Shown here: positions 35,641 through 48,700 of the stretch, in pieces | Numbering within the stretch: the stretch's first letter is position 1 | How the letters are laid out: each line of letters opens with the position of its first letter | Origin: Ligula intestinalis | Lineage: Eukaryota; Platyhelminthes; Cestoda; Diphyllobothriidea; Diphyllobothriidae | Reading direction: 5' to 3' | Assembly: GCA_036362985.1 (NCBI GenBank) | Contig: JAYGXS010000009.1 | Location: 16,344,655-16,408,654, forward strand | Length of the DNA: 64,000 nt | Notes under the pieces: generated by a model | Seen by the model: only the letters and a program-made list of their open reading frames with translations | Database searches by the model: none | What the model was told of the DNA's origin: nothing | Program-made: the position numbers and the translations under genes

Positions 35641-36244
35641 CTTGGTCCAATAATCTTTCTTTTTCTGCTGAACTGCTTCCTGGAGCTCGTATATTCGCTT
35701 CGATTGGCAAGACAGAAAATCTACAGAGAATGATCTTTGAGCCTCACTGGTTTAGCCAAAAAAGCCTTGCTTGAGGTTCAATTGCAATAAATTGTTAACG
35801 AGACCTGGACAAATAACTGACCTTGTGTAGAAGGATCAGGGTTCTGTCCGATTCTTGTTTCATCCGCTGAAGCCGCCGCTGCTGCCTGAAGGTAAACACA
35901 CCCATAAATTCACTGAACAATGCCATGGAAGGTTAATCAAACTGTATAATGCACGAGAAAACCAAAGATCCCTCCCCCTGTTGAGTGAATACGTTTGTTT
36001 TGCTCCAACAGAGCGATAGGACTTGAATCCCAAAAAATCTGAAACCATTTCGTGTTCTCTCATCGTCAGAGACAACAGAAGCAAAAACATAAGGTGTGTA
36101 AACCAATCAACTATCAGTGATGCGCGTCTGGAGTTAAGTTTGCAGGGCTCTGCATGCCGGCGCCAAATCGATACATCGATTGATTGAGTTCCCATCGCTG
36201 ACTGCGACCTCATCTGAGGGTTATGCGCACAATGAATCTCGCAT

Positions 36245-36335
36245 TCCGGTACGTTCTGCCTTTTTCTACCAAACTGAGATTTGACCTGATGCTTGTAGTG
36301 ATCGGAGTAAAGCTACTGCTTGCATCCTCCTACAG
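36245..36335 (+). repeat. LTR 3'-end fragment
   Basis: GCCTTTTTCTACCAAACTGA followed by TTTGACCTGATGCTTGTAGT matches the end of the LTR family at 42325-42380. Only the last ~90 bases are present. Confidence 0.45.
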
Positions 36336-36599
36336 GTTATCTAATCCACCAGATTTCGATGGCTGAACAATGCCAAGACAACTAGAGAGGTGGGTTTGGT
36401 GCAACGACTGCCGAATATAAGGCATCCGTCTACGCATGCCAAACTGGGCTTGCTGCCTGCAGAATTTACCAGAATGTGGTTTGGGTTGCCAGACAGTCAA
36501 CCCACATACACTCAGCACTGATCTCGAGGAGTGAGTTATCGCGTCACGTGACAACCTTCCCCAGTCATTGACATGAAATGTGCAAAATGCTGTAAGTAC

Positions 36600-37090
36600 G
36601 AAACCTCTATCAGACCTGTAGCAGTTCTACAGCCCACCTCCTTCAAACTCGAGATGCCACTGACGTGTTCTCCCAGGGAAATTCTTGGTCGCACAGTCGC
36701 ACCTTTGCCAGCGGGACGGCGCATTTCTGCACCGACATGCGACCTTTGCCCTCGCACGACCGGAGCGCATAGAAGCGCCCCAAACTGGTCGACCTATCAG
36801 CGTCCCGAAGCGCTTGTGGCCAATCAGCTCTGGCCAAGCGCTCTCCAGTCCTCTAGTAAATTCATGCACTGACGGACACTAGGGGATCGGTCCTGAGTGG
36901 GATGCGCGTGACGCCGCGCGCTCACGAGGCTCCCATGGCAATCCCGGACCGATTGGCCACTTTCTCCTAACTGTTGTATACAAAATACATTCTTCCTTCC
37001 ACTCTGGCTTTCCCGCCATCTTCTCTCATCACCTGAAGGAACCATGAGCCTGGAAGATTGTAGGTGTTAGGGTTAACCGCCTTGGCCTTA
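36600..37090 (+). repeat. Repeat R2, long copy
   Basis: Begins CAGCCCACCTCCTTCAAACTC and ends ATGAGCCTGGAAGATTGTAG then GTGTTAGGGTTAACC. Together with 37390-37910 it makes a direct pair separated by a PLE fragment. Confidence 0.65.
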
Positions 37091-37199
37091 ACTCCTATAG
37101 GCCTGCCACCTGATGTCGACTGATTTGCGGTACACTGGGGATATTTATTTTTGGAAAACCAAACTCAAGGTCAAACTCATACTTTTATCCTTTCGTACA

Positions 37200-37390
37200 A
37201 GTGAGTTGTGGGAATAGGGCGGAGGGGAGGGGTCGAAAGTCCCACCAAACTATTCAATGTCCCTGGGTCAGCGTCTGCTAGCAACAGCGGAAGCGACCAC
37301 TATGAAGTTGACGAAACCGACGTTGTCTGCACAACAGAACTTCCTACAAACTCTGCGTCTGGCTTGACCGACAGTCACTTAGCGGCGTGA
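37200..37390 (+). mobile_element. PLE 3'-terminal fragment
   Basis: CCCACCAAACTATTCAATGTCC and GGGTCAGCGTCTGCTAGCAA match 58688-58735 (CACAAAACTATCCAAAGTCC, GGGTCAGCGTTTGCCAGC), the segment after the GIY-YIG domain of the 58-kb PLE. Confidence 0.5.
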
Positions 37391-37910
37391 ACTTGTAGCA
37401 ATGCTGCAGCCCACCTCCTCCAAACGCGAGATGCCACAGAAGTGGTCTCGCGGAACAATCTTGGCCGCCCATTCGCTCGACCCAGCGCGATGGCCGATGT
37501 CCGCATACGAGATGCAACCTTTGCCCTCGGGCGGCTGGGGCACACGCACGCTTCCCACACTGGTCGGGCCAGTCAGCAGTCTGAAGCTAACTCACGCAAG
37601 GCTCGCTCTGGGCCCTCGTTACTATTTTGCACTTCGGATCACGCCGCTCTAGGGGAAGGTCGTGCTCTCCGTAGTCAATCTTCTTCGCTCCCCTGTGTAT
37701 TGTCGTTCCAGAGATCACGTTTTCCTCTTCTTTACAACAAGAACACGGGGCACGCATATTCGCTTCTACTCAATAAACAATTCGTATTATTCTGGCTTTC
37801 ACCGACTTATTCCCACCTGAGGAACCATGGTCTGAAGATCGCAGTTGCTCGGGGTTTAACTTACTCAACCCCCTGCGATAAACTCGTCCGCGCTCTGTTC
37901 GTAGCCTTCC
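37390..37910 (+). repeat. Repeat R2, long copy
   Basis: Begins CAGCCCACCTCCTCCAAACGC, contains CACACTGGTCGGGCCAGTCAGC and GCTCGCTCTGGGCCCTCGTTAC, and ends GGTCTGAAGATCGCAGTTGC. The 157-codon ORF across it has no counterpart in the other copies. Confidence 0.65.
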
Positions 37911-38764
37911 CCTAGACTGGTCCCACCAAGCCTCTCCCCTATTCCAACGACTCACCTGTTCGCAAAGACAAACACGCCTTAACTCGTAGCAAGCTCGCAT
38001 ACTTTTATTGCTGACACCTAGGCCGGAAGACGTGATGTGGAAATATATCGGTTGAAACCAGTAAGTCAGATATAGCCTACGGGAGAACAACTCAATTAGA
38101 GGTTAGCTTACCTACGACTGGCAGTGTTTTTTACTAGCATCGCCACAAATATTGGTTAATTTTGGTATTTAACTTAATACAGATGCTCCAACAATTTACA
38201 GTCGGCTTCTTGCTTGCCAATGGATGAATGATGCCGAAAGCGGCATCGCCTATGATCAGACCATCCTTTTGGTCAAAAGAGTCAAGGCAAGGCGCCTGGG
38301 ATTTCGCAAAATTTTGGCGACCTAGCGCGCTGAACAGAAAATCCGGCTCCAAATTAATCAACAAACAGCTAGGCGAATTCCCGGACTCCTTTCAAAAATT
38401 GCTTTTCAAGCCGAATTAACTTAAATATGACAGACACATTGGTTTAATAAGCACGGCCTTGCGAGCTGCCAGGCCTTTCGGTGTATGCGTAGGCATGCTT
38501 GGTTCGGAAGCTGGCTTTCTTTCCCTCTTGCAGTTTAAAGCGCAATATCGTGTTGCCAGAGCACTCCAATAGGAAGAATCCTAGCTAGAACTGGTTAATA
38601 TCCACTTCGAGAATACTGTCTGTCTATAATACCAGCTGTCATGGCTCTCAGGGCCCCTGAGGGGGCCCAAGGCAGAGTGAAACAGATGAGTCCCGTTAGC
38701 GGTCGGGTGAACGTTTATCAACGAGTGTCAGTATCCCCTGACCTAAACCGGCTAGAAAACAATC

Positions 38765-38935
38765 TTGTGGCTAAAGAGTTAGGGCATTTGACTCTGATGA
38801 AAAGCTCGCAAGTCCTTGACTCGAGTGGAGCACCACTAGGGTCTGGGTATCACTGCCTGACGACGGCTTATAAACCAAAAATGACCATTTCAGTCTCAGT
38901 TGTCTTTGCCGGCAATACTATCTGCCAATATCCAC
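38765..38935 (+). repeat. tRNA-derived SINE, degenerate
   Basis: GTGGCTAAAGAGTTAGGGC (A-box-like), then GGGTCTGGGTATCACTGCCT, GACGGCTTATAAACCAAAAA and TGACCATTTCAGTCTC followed by TTTGCCGGCAAT. This is the same body as the copies at 28.4 and 42.0 kb. Confidence 0.55.
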
Positions 38936-39376
38936 TTCCTTAATCGAAGCACTTCCTCAGCGTTGAATAAGCTGGCGAGAAGACGTTAGAGTTGCGTTCT
39001 GTTAATCAAGAACAGGAATCCCAAACCAGGAACGGCTGCTTGGAAGGTGACTTTGCGGCCTCTGTGGTAGGCTTACTCCGTTGGGACGCGAATGGACAAT
39101 TTTTTTGCTGACTAGGCGCGTGTGCGGCACACCTAGACGGGCCTTTTATAGTTGTAAGCCAGTGCACCCTATTCGCGTCCCAGCTCCTCTACACTGTATC
39201 TTGACACGGGGTCCGTGGAGGCCAGGAAGAGGGCAGGGCCGTGGACGCTGCGCAAGTCTGCTATCACTTAATTCACGCGCAAGCCCTCGTTCATGCACCC
39301 TTGCATGCTGTGAAGCACACGGTGGACATCCTCGTTAACATCTGACGAAGTAAGTTGACCCAATTGTGAAAAAATC

Positions 39377-39464
39377 GCGGCATTCGCCGGGATTCGAACC
39401 TGCACAGGAGGGAAGGCCTTCTACGCAAGCCAACACTCTACCTACTTGAGCTACGAAGGCCGCG
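39377..39464 (-). repeat. tRNA-like SINE head
   Basis: Minus strand: GCCTTCGTAGCTCAAGTAGGTAGAG (A-box), anticodon region CTTGCGTAGAAGG, and CAGGTTCGAATCCC (B-box). The downstream tail reads GATTTTTTCACAATTGGGTC, matching the copy at 3446. Confidence 0.6.
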
Positions 39465-39743
39465 CTTCACACAGTAAGTTTAATCACACTTGGATTGATA
39501 TAACCCGCCCAACTTTGCCCAACTCTAACGAATTGTCACCTCACGCATGACACCTAGCTGCCATGATTGCTAGCTGCATGCGCACTCAGGCCTGAGGGCA
39601 TGCTACGAGCAGTGGGGCGTATTGATTGGTTGATAATGAGTCAGCTAGTAGTTGGCCGAGAGCAGGAGCCACCGCTTACAGCAGCATTATGAGGTGATGG
39701 CCTAACGCTGCTTTCTCCTCTACGCACTTTGAATGGTTTGTAG

Positions 39744-42700
39744 TCATGACATTCTGAACTGACAAGGGGTATAACCTACTGCATTAGAGCTCTGACCGGG
39801 TTTTGTCTGTGGAAAGGCGGTGGGATTTGGGAGGTGGAGGCGTGCGGATGTGCTTAACGATTCCTCCCAGGCATCCTTCCCTCCAGATGAGAAACAGCTA
39901 GCTAACAAATGGTACACCGGAAAAGGACGGATAGACAGGAACACGCAGGCAGAGAGAGGAGGTAAGAGAGGGGGGGATGGGAGTACCATACCTTTCACGC
40001 CTGTCTTTCGACCGCCAGAGGAAGATGAGACAGATAATCAGACCGCCAATCATAAGGATGAGAATGCATTGAATCAGAAGCTGCATGATAAACTCCCGAT
40101 TTCCGAGTGGATGACCACCGACGCGCGAAGAGAGGACTGTGCGTGCAGGCCCGAGGGGATTCGCGATATCATGATTCGTTTGCGATAGCAGGAAGGAGAT
40201 AAAAAGTAATGTCAGCGTTTAGTTGGCATGGCGTTTCAAGCACAAACAGGCTAGGCTCTCAGTCACCATATCTGCCAAAACTGACACACACACGCACACC
40301 AAACATCTATTATGCAAGCTTGCACCTTTTACTTGCCCTTTTATTGCTTCGATTTTCATGAGCCTGGCAAGGAGAGCTCAAAAGTACCGTCCTCCGTAAG
40401 ATCCTGTTTGTTGATCTCATCATCTCATCGATCTATGTGTAGATTGTGGTGATTCGCTCCGCGCAGACGATCATCGCGCGAAAGCTCACCGCTGCCGATG
40501 ACTGCACATGTACCGGTTGCCTACCCCAGCCCCAAGGTCGACTCACTACCGCGAGACTGGAAATTAGCCCTCTGAGAACTCGAAACCCCCAGAGTGCACC
40601 ATTTCCTAAATGACCGCAAGGGCAAAGCCCTGCGCTGGGTTTACGGCAATACCCTACGCTCTGGTCACTTCAGACGTCATCCGCTAGCTTGCGGTTGTGT
40701 GGTCGTCTGGCAGTCAACTTCCTTCTGTTTATTCTGCATTCCCTCTGCTTCTCTCCTAAGGAACCGGGCCTGAGGATCGCCGTTGCTAGGGTTAAACTTA
40801 CTTTACCCTACTGCCATAAGATCACGATAATTAGTGCGCCTTAGTAGCAAAAAGCCGATGTGTGGTTCGTCATTACATAAACGAATGTAGGGACACTGAT
40901 GACAATGTTAGAAAAGACCCTAAGATGAAGCAGCTCAGTCGGAATTCGCGATGTTCTGCCAGTTAAAACAACTAGACACACAATTTGGGCTATCGAAATC
41001 CTGCGCCAGCATCTAAGAACCAGAACAGGTCCAGCGTATCTTGATTTCAGCACACAACAGAACGTCACCAGTTGTCCTAGTACTACGGTCTTTCTTTACC
41101 CGATGTCAGTTTTACGAGGGAGGGTTCTGGGTTCAAAAAGTTGGACAACTGCTGCCCTGTCAGAACCAATTGGATCTGCACTCAGGTAGGGCTGGGTAGA
41201 TAACTATGTGATTAATGATATTTAAGTTGCAACTTCTCTATCTATTTATGAGTGGGCCTATACCTGATAGCTTATACACTAATTTATATGGCAATAAGTA
41301 GTCAAGAATATTCTTGGGTTCTGAATGTTTCGTGATTTTTTCACTATATGGGACTGAAGTAGTCTTTCAGCCGACGCCCAACGTTGCTTTGTCCGGCGTT
41401 CTTGTTCAAGGCCAGCTGCCTCAAGGTCATCTAGTCAGCGATTTCAGACGCGCTGACCTGGAGAAATTTGACCAACTTCCACTCAGACACACCTACACGT
41501 GCGTTCAAGCGTTCGCGGTTGCCCAAGCGCCACTTGAAAATGTCCTTTTTCCCACCATCGGCCGACAGAGCCTAAGCTACGATACATGACACCCCTCGGT
41601 TAATGTCATACGCACCAATTAGAGAAAACTTAAACCTGCTCCGCAATCTTACTAAAGCAGCCGCCTCCACTGTCTCAGCCTCTAGCAAGTCTGATGAAAT
41701 GGATCCGACAAAGAAAAGTGAGACCGGAAGGACAATTTCTGGCTTATTAGCCATCATCAACCAGCCATACTCAATCTCAAGGACTGTAACCTCCGAGATT
41801 TGAACCTGGAACCTTTGGTCATTGAGTTCAATACCCACGTTGTGAACTCCTGGGCAAAGCGGAACCTAGTTGTTCGTCTACTAGATCGGCGAAACATATG
41901 CATTCATCACATTCCCGATCTCAACCAACAAAGCAAGGAGTCCGTGGACTAAAAGGCAGTTTCTCGAGGACAATGACCGAAGGTCCCGGGTCCAATTCTT
42001 GGGGGTGCTAACCCTCGAGATTGGGTATGATTGGCTGATGACGGCTCATAAGCCAGAAATGGCCATTCCGGTCTCCTTTTTCTTTGTCGGATCCATTTCA
42101 TCCTACCATCCTAGTCACTATGTGACGGTCTGGCGGGTTAACGTTGTGCGCTCCTGGGCAGAGCGGAGCTTAATTTTTCCTCTACTTGGTCGGCGAAACA
42201 CATATATTCATCTCTCAGGTCCGCTTGATCGCAGTCAACACTAGTCGTGGCTTCGCCAATGGCCACTGCCATCTGGGACAGCAACTGGGAGTTCTGTACA
42301 CCATAAATTACTCCTTCAGGTGACTTTTGTCTTTCACCTTCTAACCTGAGTTTTGGCCTGATAATTGTGGTGATTCAAATACAACTACAACTTAGCTCGA
42401 TACAGTCTTACCGGTCAGTCTGACTGGGTAGCCTAGAATGCTGGACTACTTAATACCCAAGCAAAGGAGTTTTGGCGTCCATACCACAGGAGTTAAAGCA
42501 TATAAACGTTTTTATGACAAGTTTCAGAGAACTGACCTAAATGACTGTAAATAGTGCTGGGACGCAAGAGAGTGCAAGTCATACAAACGTGGTAAGGGAA
42601 ACCGTTTCACAAATTCTAGCCATACGCATGGAGGGTGTGAAACCAGGCGGTCATTTCATCCCTCATTTTTCTCTATGATTACAAGAAATTCTTTCGAGAA

Positions 42701-45700
42701 AAGTTACAGCAGCAACTCACCGGCAATTCCACTGGTTCTAAATTGGCATTGATCTCCCATGAATCCGTCTGGGCAACTAAAAGAGAGGTCCGATATAACG
42801 GGATTTTACTAAGGGAGATGACTGTTTTTGAAGATTAACACAGAAATAATCATGTAGCCTCCTTGGCATGCTCTTCGTCATCATTATATTTTATTGATTT
42901 TATATCATCACAATATACCTACGTCAGACCTGTAAAACAACGGTTTTAACGCCCCAAATTAATAATGACATTTGGGTTTTCGGAATCGCTACTTTAGTCT
43001 CTTCAAACTTAAAGTTCCAGGGATTAATTAAACGGATTTTCATCTATTCGTAATAACTCTAGGTTTCTATAGAACAGCCAATTTCAAAAAGTTTGATGCG
43101 GGCAAAATAGATGAACTCGGTGTGCTTAGAATAAAACTGACTATGGCACATTGAGGAAGAAACTTAAAAACATTTTGCACCGCTTTACTAAGCGTCGTAA
43201 TATCGTTAAGCTGAAGCCTCACCTGCAAGTCTTTTCAAGCGGATTTTTCTTGTTTGCGAAGCAAAAACCACCGTTCATGCAGAAGTTTTCATCTTCTGGA
43301 CAGGGAAAAAGCTCCCTCGCGTCTAAAGGCAAGACAAAAAGTGTTCAACAATGTATTACTTGCTTCACATTCAAACTTATTTACTGATAAAAAAACAACC
43401 TGCCCAATAATGCCTAATTATGAGGTGGTAAATTGCAGCCTTATAATTGTTATCGAGCTGGTTGCTAGTAAACTGAAATAGGCATATCTAAGATCTAGAG
43501 GTTATAAAAAGTATAAATGCCAACAACAAATATAGAAGCAAGTAATTTGGCAAGTAGGGACCCTGTATTCCTATCTTTCATTTTACATATTTGCAGAAAG
43601 AAATAACTCTTACCCATAATGTTTTCTTTTTCTCCAGGAGAGATCCCAGTTGCTGATACTAGGGAAAACGAAAAAGGCCAGTAGAGACCTGTTGGTATAT
43701 ATATATATATTCACTCAGGAATGTGCGAACACCGATCGAATAGGCTTCCGAACTAAACAAAGTTCATGTGGTGGTCAGAGGTCCCCGACGGGTGACCGCC
43801 TGCCAGGCCGATTCCGGCCAAGTCATAATAGCAGTAAAGGGGGTATGACAGTGTCTGGGGGTAACCTGATACAAAACTGTTTCGGGCTTATTAGCCTTCA
43901 TCAGCCAAGCATAACCATGAACACCAGCTGGTCGGACAACACAAACAAACGCACTCACAGACGGCGCAGTTGGTCCACCACTGGTGTCTATCAGATGGGT
44001 CATAAGCACTTCATCGAACCGCAGTTCATCAGCGCCTCGCCACCTGCCATTTGCTGTCACTGCTGATCGGGTATATATTCACTCAGGAATGTGCGAACAC
44101 CGATCGAATAGGCTTCCGAACTAAACAAAGTTCATGTGGTGGTCAGAGGTCCCCAACGGGTGACCGCCTGCCAGGCCGATTCCGGCCAAGTCATAATAAT
44201 ATATTACGGTGAAATAACGTTCACCACTGAGGCAGCGGGACTTACGCGTTCAATTGTGCTCAATCTAGAGACCTCGCAGACAGCCGCGTAGCTACTGGTA
44301 ATACGCATACATATATATTGATGGGGGCGACGAAAAAGATACATATATCGGGGAAATAATTGTGGAAAGTATGTAGTGCATGACTTGGAGGTAAGTGACC
44401 TGCCATTTCTACGAACATAAATGCTTACACGTATAATGAATCTTATTCAGTATAGTCACTCTGATTGACTTTGGAGTGTTTTTTTGCCCCTGGAAACATA
44501 AACATTACTCCAACGCTCATAAAGCGGTCGTAAGACGTCTTTGTCAATCGTACTGACATGGGCGCATCACAGTCTAAAAAATGAACTGGTCCAACTGCGA
44601 GTCTCTCAGAATAGCGTCAGTTTTTGCCCCACAGGTTATGCCCCTGTGGTGTAATTTGTGCAGGTATTACTTAACTGGTCATGTCTAATTCACGTTTTGG
44701 CGACGTCGGTTACGATCCATAAGGAGACTCAAACGAATCAAAAGCAAAAACCTGGATGGAAACTTTGGTTTCAAATCCCCGGTAGAGCTGCTCCTTTATT
44801 CGGCGGTATAAAATGGCAAAAACTAACCCACTATTTCTGCCTCCTACTTGACTTGCAGCTGTTACCATCGACATCCTGATGTCATGCAGAAATAATGGTC
44901 TAAGTAGACTTAGTTGCCGGTCACGCATAAAGGCTGGTGAAAGACCAGCTTCTAACACACTCGGTTAGATCAAACTTCAAAAGCTTTCTGTCAAAAACGG
45001 CTTTAACTTCCAGTTTTCATTAGATTATGGAAAAACTTAAATGTTCGCACACGTTTAGAAATGACTCCGGTTATTCTTCAAATAAAAGAACAGTTAAAAG
45101 CTTTAATGAATACAAACCTCTCAGCTGGAGAGTAGAAGAGGCGGTACCGAGGGTGTTACTTGCCCGGCATGAGTAATCACCATTATCCAGAATTAAGAGT
45201 CCAGTAATCTCTAGAATAGCATGGCGGGTTGTCTTGTCAATGCTAAAGAAGAAAAGGACAATATAAAGTCTTCGAATATATACTTTACCCTAAAGGGCTG
45301 GTACTTTATTTAGAGTACTTTGTGCAAGTACACAGGGTTGGACTAGATGTGTAAGCATCTGTTTGTGATTGGTTGCTATTATTCAATGCGATTCTGGAGT
45401 TTGCGTATGATTGAGAATTAGTGACGAGGGAGGTTGAGGTGGCTTCTTCTGACTTGTTAGCTGTCATTAGCCAGTTGTACACCTTTGGCAGCCCGTGACC
45501 AGCGCCGTTGCGCTGGTCCCTTCTTGACTTCGCCTGCCAAGCGCTGCCTACTCGTGCATGACAGTCTTTTGTTCATGACCCTGGTCGATCCACTGCGGCA
45601 CCGCTCAGAATTTTCTCTTGTACACCTACACTCCGTCGGTTCGACGCCAATCAGTGTGCATAATATAACTGATTGGTTGCAGGCGACAGAGTTCTTCCCC

Positions 45701-48700
45701 GGGGTCCTCTGATTCAACGGGGACACCCAACAAAAAATACCCTGATGGGACTGCGGGTGACACTTGCTCTTGTTAAACCTTTTCACGAAATGAACGCTGT
45801 CCAACCATATCAGGTTTTCCTGACTTCTGTTGTCGCCACCATTTGGCAATTCAATCATACGTTTAACTAGCATCGGATTCAAATCCAGATTCTTTGGTCG
45901 CCATTCTATCCTTGAGTAACGGGTTCATTGTGCAGTCAGTTGATGATTGTTAGGCATTTGCCTGTGAGCGCATAAAGTAAGCTCAAAGGCGGGATGGTAC
46001 GAGATATGTCGGTAACTTAATCGACAAACGACAAACGACCAACATACTGCACATTCATATGTTCTGAATGACATTAGTTGCATAAGACATAGACAAAAGC
46101 AATAAAAGAGGAAGTAGCGTAGACAATTCTTGCGAAAATCTGCCTATCCATTCGACGTTTCGAATGCTCATGATAGCCCCTCACCAGGGGCATAGAAATG
46201 TGCGCGTGATATCCATCCAACTAACGGTCAAAGTTCTGTAGGTCCCTTTCCCAAGTGCTTTTGCAGGCCATCCCCGTTGGCATTTAGGTACTCCTCTTTC
46301 GGTCGTGAACTTAAATCTTTTAATTAACTGATTTTGGCCTTGAGGTCGAATAAAATTTGCTCGAATACTGGTCAAGGAAGTCTCTTGCCAGTGTATTCAT
46401 CGTTTAGGTTTTTGCATTTTCATTCTTAGGTATGTTCTATAAAAAGCACCAAATACACACCAACATCTACATACTGGCTTATACGGAAAAAGTAGTACAT
46501 GTTGCCTTGCCTGCGCTGAGAACGGCTCTCAACTAGCTCTTTTGTTTGTACAGCGCTTGATAACTCGGTTGCTTGAGACGCCGATCGTCTTTGCTTATTT
46601 ACGGGGTTCTGTCCGTTCTCGAACATTCCTGCCAATGATGTGCGATGAGCCTTCTGAAACATTCTGGTCTATGGCGTGCAACATGCTGATTGGTTGTTTT
46701 CAACGCTATAATGCTCTCACAAAATTTCTGGAATCTTTGGACTGCACGCGTGAGCAGAAGGCGCCACGCTTGCTTTAAGCCAACGCACGCTTTGATTGGT
46801 TATCTGGTAGCCTACGCCTGTTAACAAGTTGGGTTGACCTATTGCGGCGCCTGTTGGCACGTGCTCTTTTAGTCTCAGACCCCGGGCCAATTTTGCTTCC
46901 CGCCCCCGTAACATGCGGTATTTTAACGAGTCTTAGACGGTTTAATTATTTCACGGCACATTTGGTTAGCTACTTTGACTTTATGATAGTTTGACCATCG
47001 ATTTGGATGAAGTCCTTCATGTGTTCAGGAGCAGGGACGGCGACTGGAGACAGAGACGAGATTTAAGTGAATTAGACGCGCAGCTGTCTACTTAACTCTA
47101 AAACTTCTCCCTGCTTGAGCCGGTGGCAAAAAAAGACAAGATACCCGAGCAGGAATCTGGCGTAGGTTGCGTTCACCAGTAATTTTATGCTAACTATCAT
47201 TATGCGCACAGACAACATTAAATAGTGCCTTCAGTTTTTCCAAACAGTAACTTAACGTCAAATCGATTTAGCGCAAGATATTTGGCAAAGCACATGTTTT
47301 ACTCACGTAACAATTTGGACGCGCACATTTGCATCATCCGTTACCGTGGATATTGGGTAAGCACCCTTGAACCAAGCAACTTCCGGCAAAGGATTTCCCT
47401 GGACAACACAGGTGGCGTTGAAGTTATCACCAAACTTCATTACTTTCCGTTGAAACTGTGTTACTTTAGGTGGATCTAAAAGTTAAGAAGAAATTAACGT
47501 AAAACTATAGTCGCGCAACAATACATATGCACATTTCTGAAGTTCTGATGGAGTAAGAGTTTCAGATAGGCACACACATGAGTTCGAAGATGTCCAACGC
47601 GTGCTCCAGCAAGGTAAAGGAAAAGGCGCGTGGATTAGATTTAAGTTCTAATAGACTTTTGATGTATCTACCGCACTCTCGCTCTCCCGTCAACCACTTG
47701 TGCCCGCTGTCGAGTCAGAGTCAAGAAGATTGGAATCGGGATCAGGTGGCCAGCGCGGCCGGAGCCGCCCACTAAGCCTGCCGTCACACCTGGCTCGGCT
47801 TTAAGTTGCGTGGGACTGGTGTATAGACCACATTTAGAGGGAACTATTGCAACCCGCTGGAGTAGGCATAGCCAATCGACCTCATGCGACAATAGGCCGC
47901 CGAGTGATGCAACCTAAAGACAGACTGCCCCCTACTGAAACCTCCGCAGTTGTCTTTAAAATATTTTGCAACGATGGGGACTGTAATTACGCTGGAGAAA
48001 CAGGGCGCAAATTGCAAACCCGCCTACAAGAACACAAAGCGGTGACCCGGAGACTAGACCCTAACTCACAGCTTGCAACACATATCGCAGAGACGGCCAC
48101 GACTTCGATATTCAAGGAACGACCATTATAGGCCGATGAGCCTCAAAAGCTGAAAGATTGACGCTTGAATCATGTTACATGGCCTACAAAGTCAACACCA
48201 TCACGTAAGTCAAGGACAGGACACGGTCGAACCGAAGTCAGGGCTTGCAGACGAAGACGGAACTGTGAAGAAACCACCGGAAGGTGGAGCACAATTACCA
48301 GCATCCTCTACCGTGGGAACGATACAGAACACCAACTTCCGTCAGGCTGAGCCAAAATCCACACGCATGGCCAAACAGCGATCAGCGAAAAACCGATCAG
48401 CCCAAGGGCAACACGCACAGCCGCAACTTTTAACTTGCTAATTAATAAAGTCAGTATTTGCTTCGACAAAGGACAGTCACCCCAGCTGTCCGAAACATCG
48501 GTTAATCTACAGATTTATTCCGGTGAGCAGAAGATGAACTCTGACTCTTAGTTCACCTGTCAGCCATTCCACGCAACATATCACACACTGGGTTGATTGC
48601 GCAGTCCGAGTTTTCCATCAGTTTGCAGTCTTTTGCGCTATGACTTGGCGACCGTAATAGCTTCAAGTATACGTGAAAGTGTTTACAGCAAGTAAAGAAA

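Larger units (their letters stand above)
41430..42400 (+). mobile_element. LTR copy split by an inverted pair of SINEs
   Basis: 41440-41585 matches the 5' half of the 15.6-kb LTR (CTACACGTGCGTTCAAG, GCGCCACTTGAAAATG, ATCGGCCGACAGAGC). 42225-42400 matches its 3' half (CAGTCAACACTAGTCGTGGC to TTTGGCCTGATAATTG). The interruption holds a minus-strand SINE and a plus-strand SINE plus a duplicated stretch (CTCCTGGGCA.AGCGGA at about 41847 and 42150). It sits in intron 5 of the neuregulin-like gene, antisense to it. Confidence 0.55.

Noticed and set aside
39744..40086. Reading the transmembrane exon straight through to the stop at 39898
   Set aside because: The frame is open, but the GTATGG donor, a long pyrimidine tract and a phase-matched exon with a polar tail make splicing more likely; the unspliced form remains possible.
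39820..40188. 122-codon plus-strand ORF
   Set aside because: It is antisense to the transmembrane and tail exons of the neuregulin-like gene, which have the better evidence.
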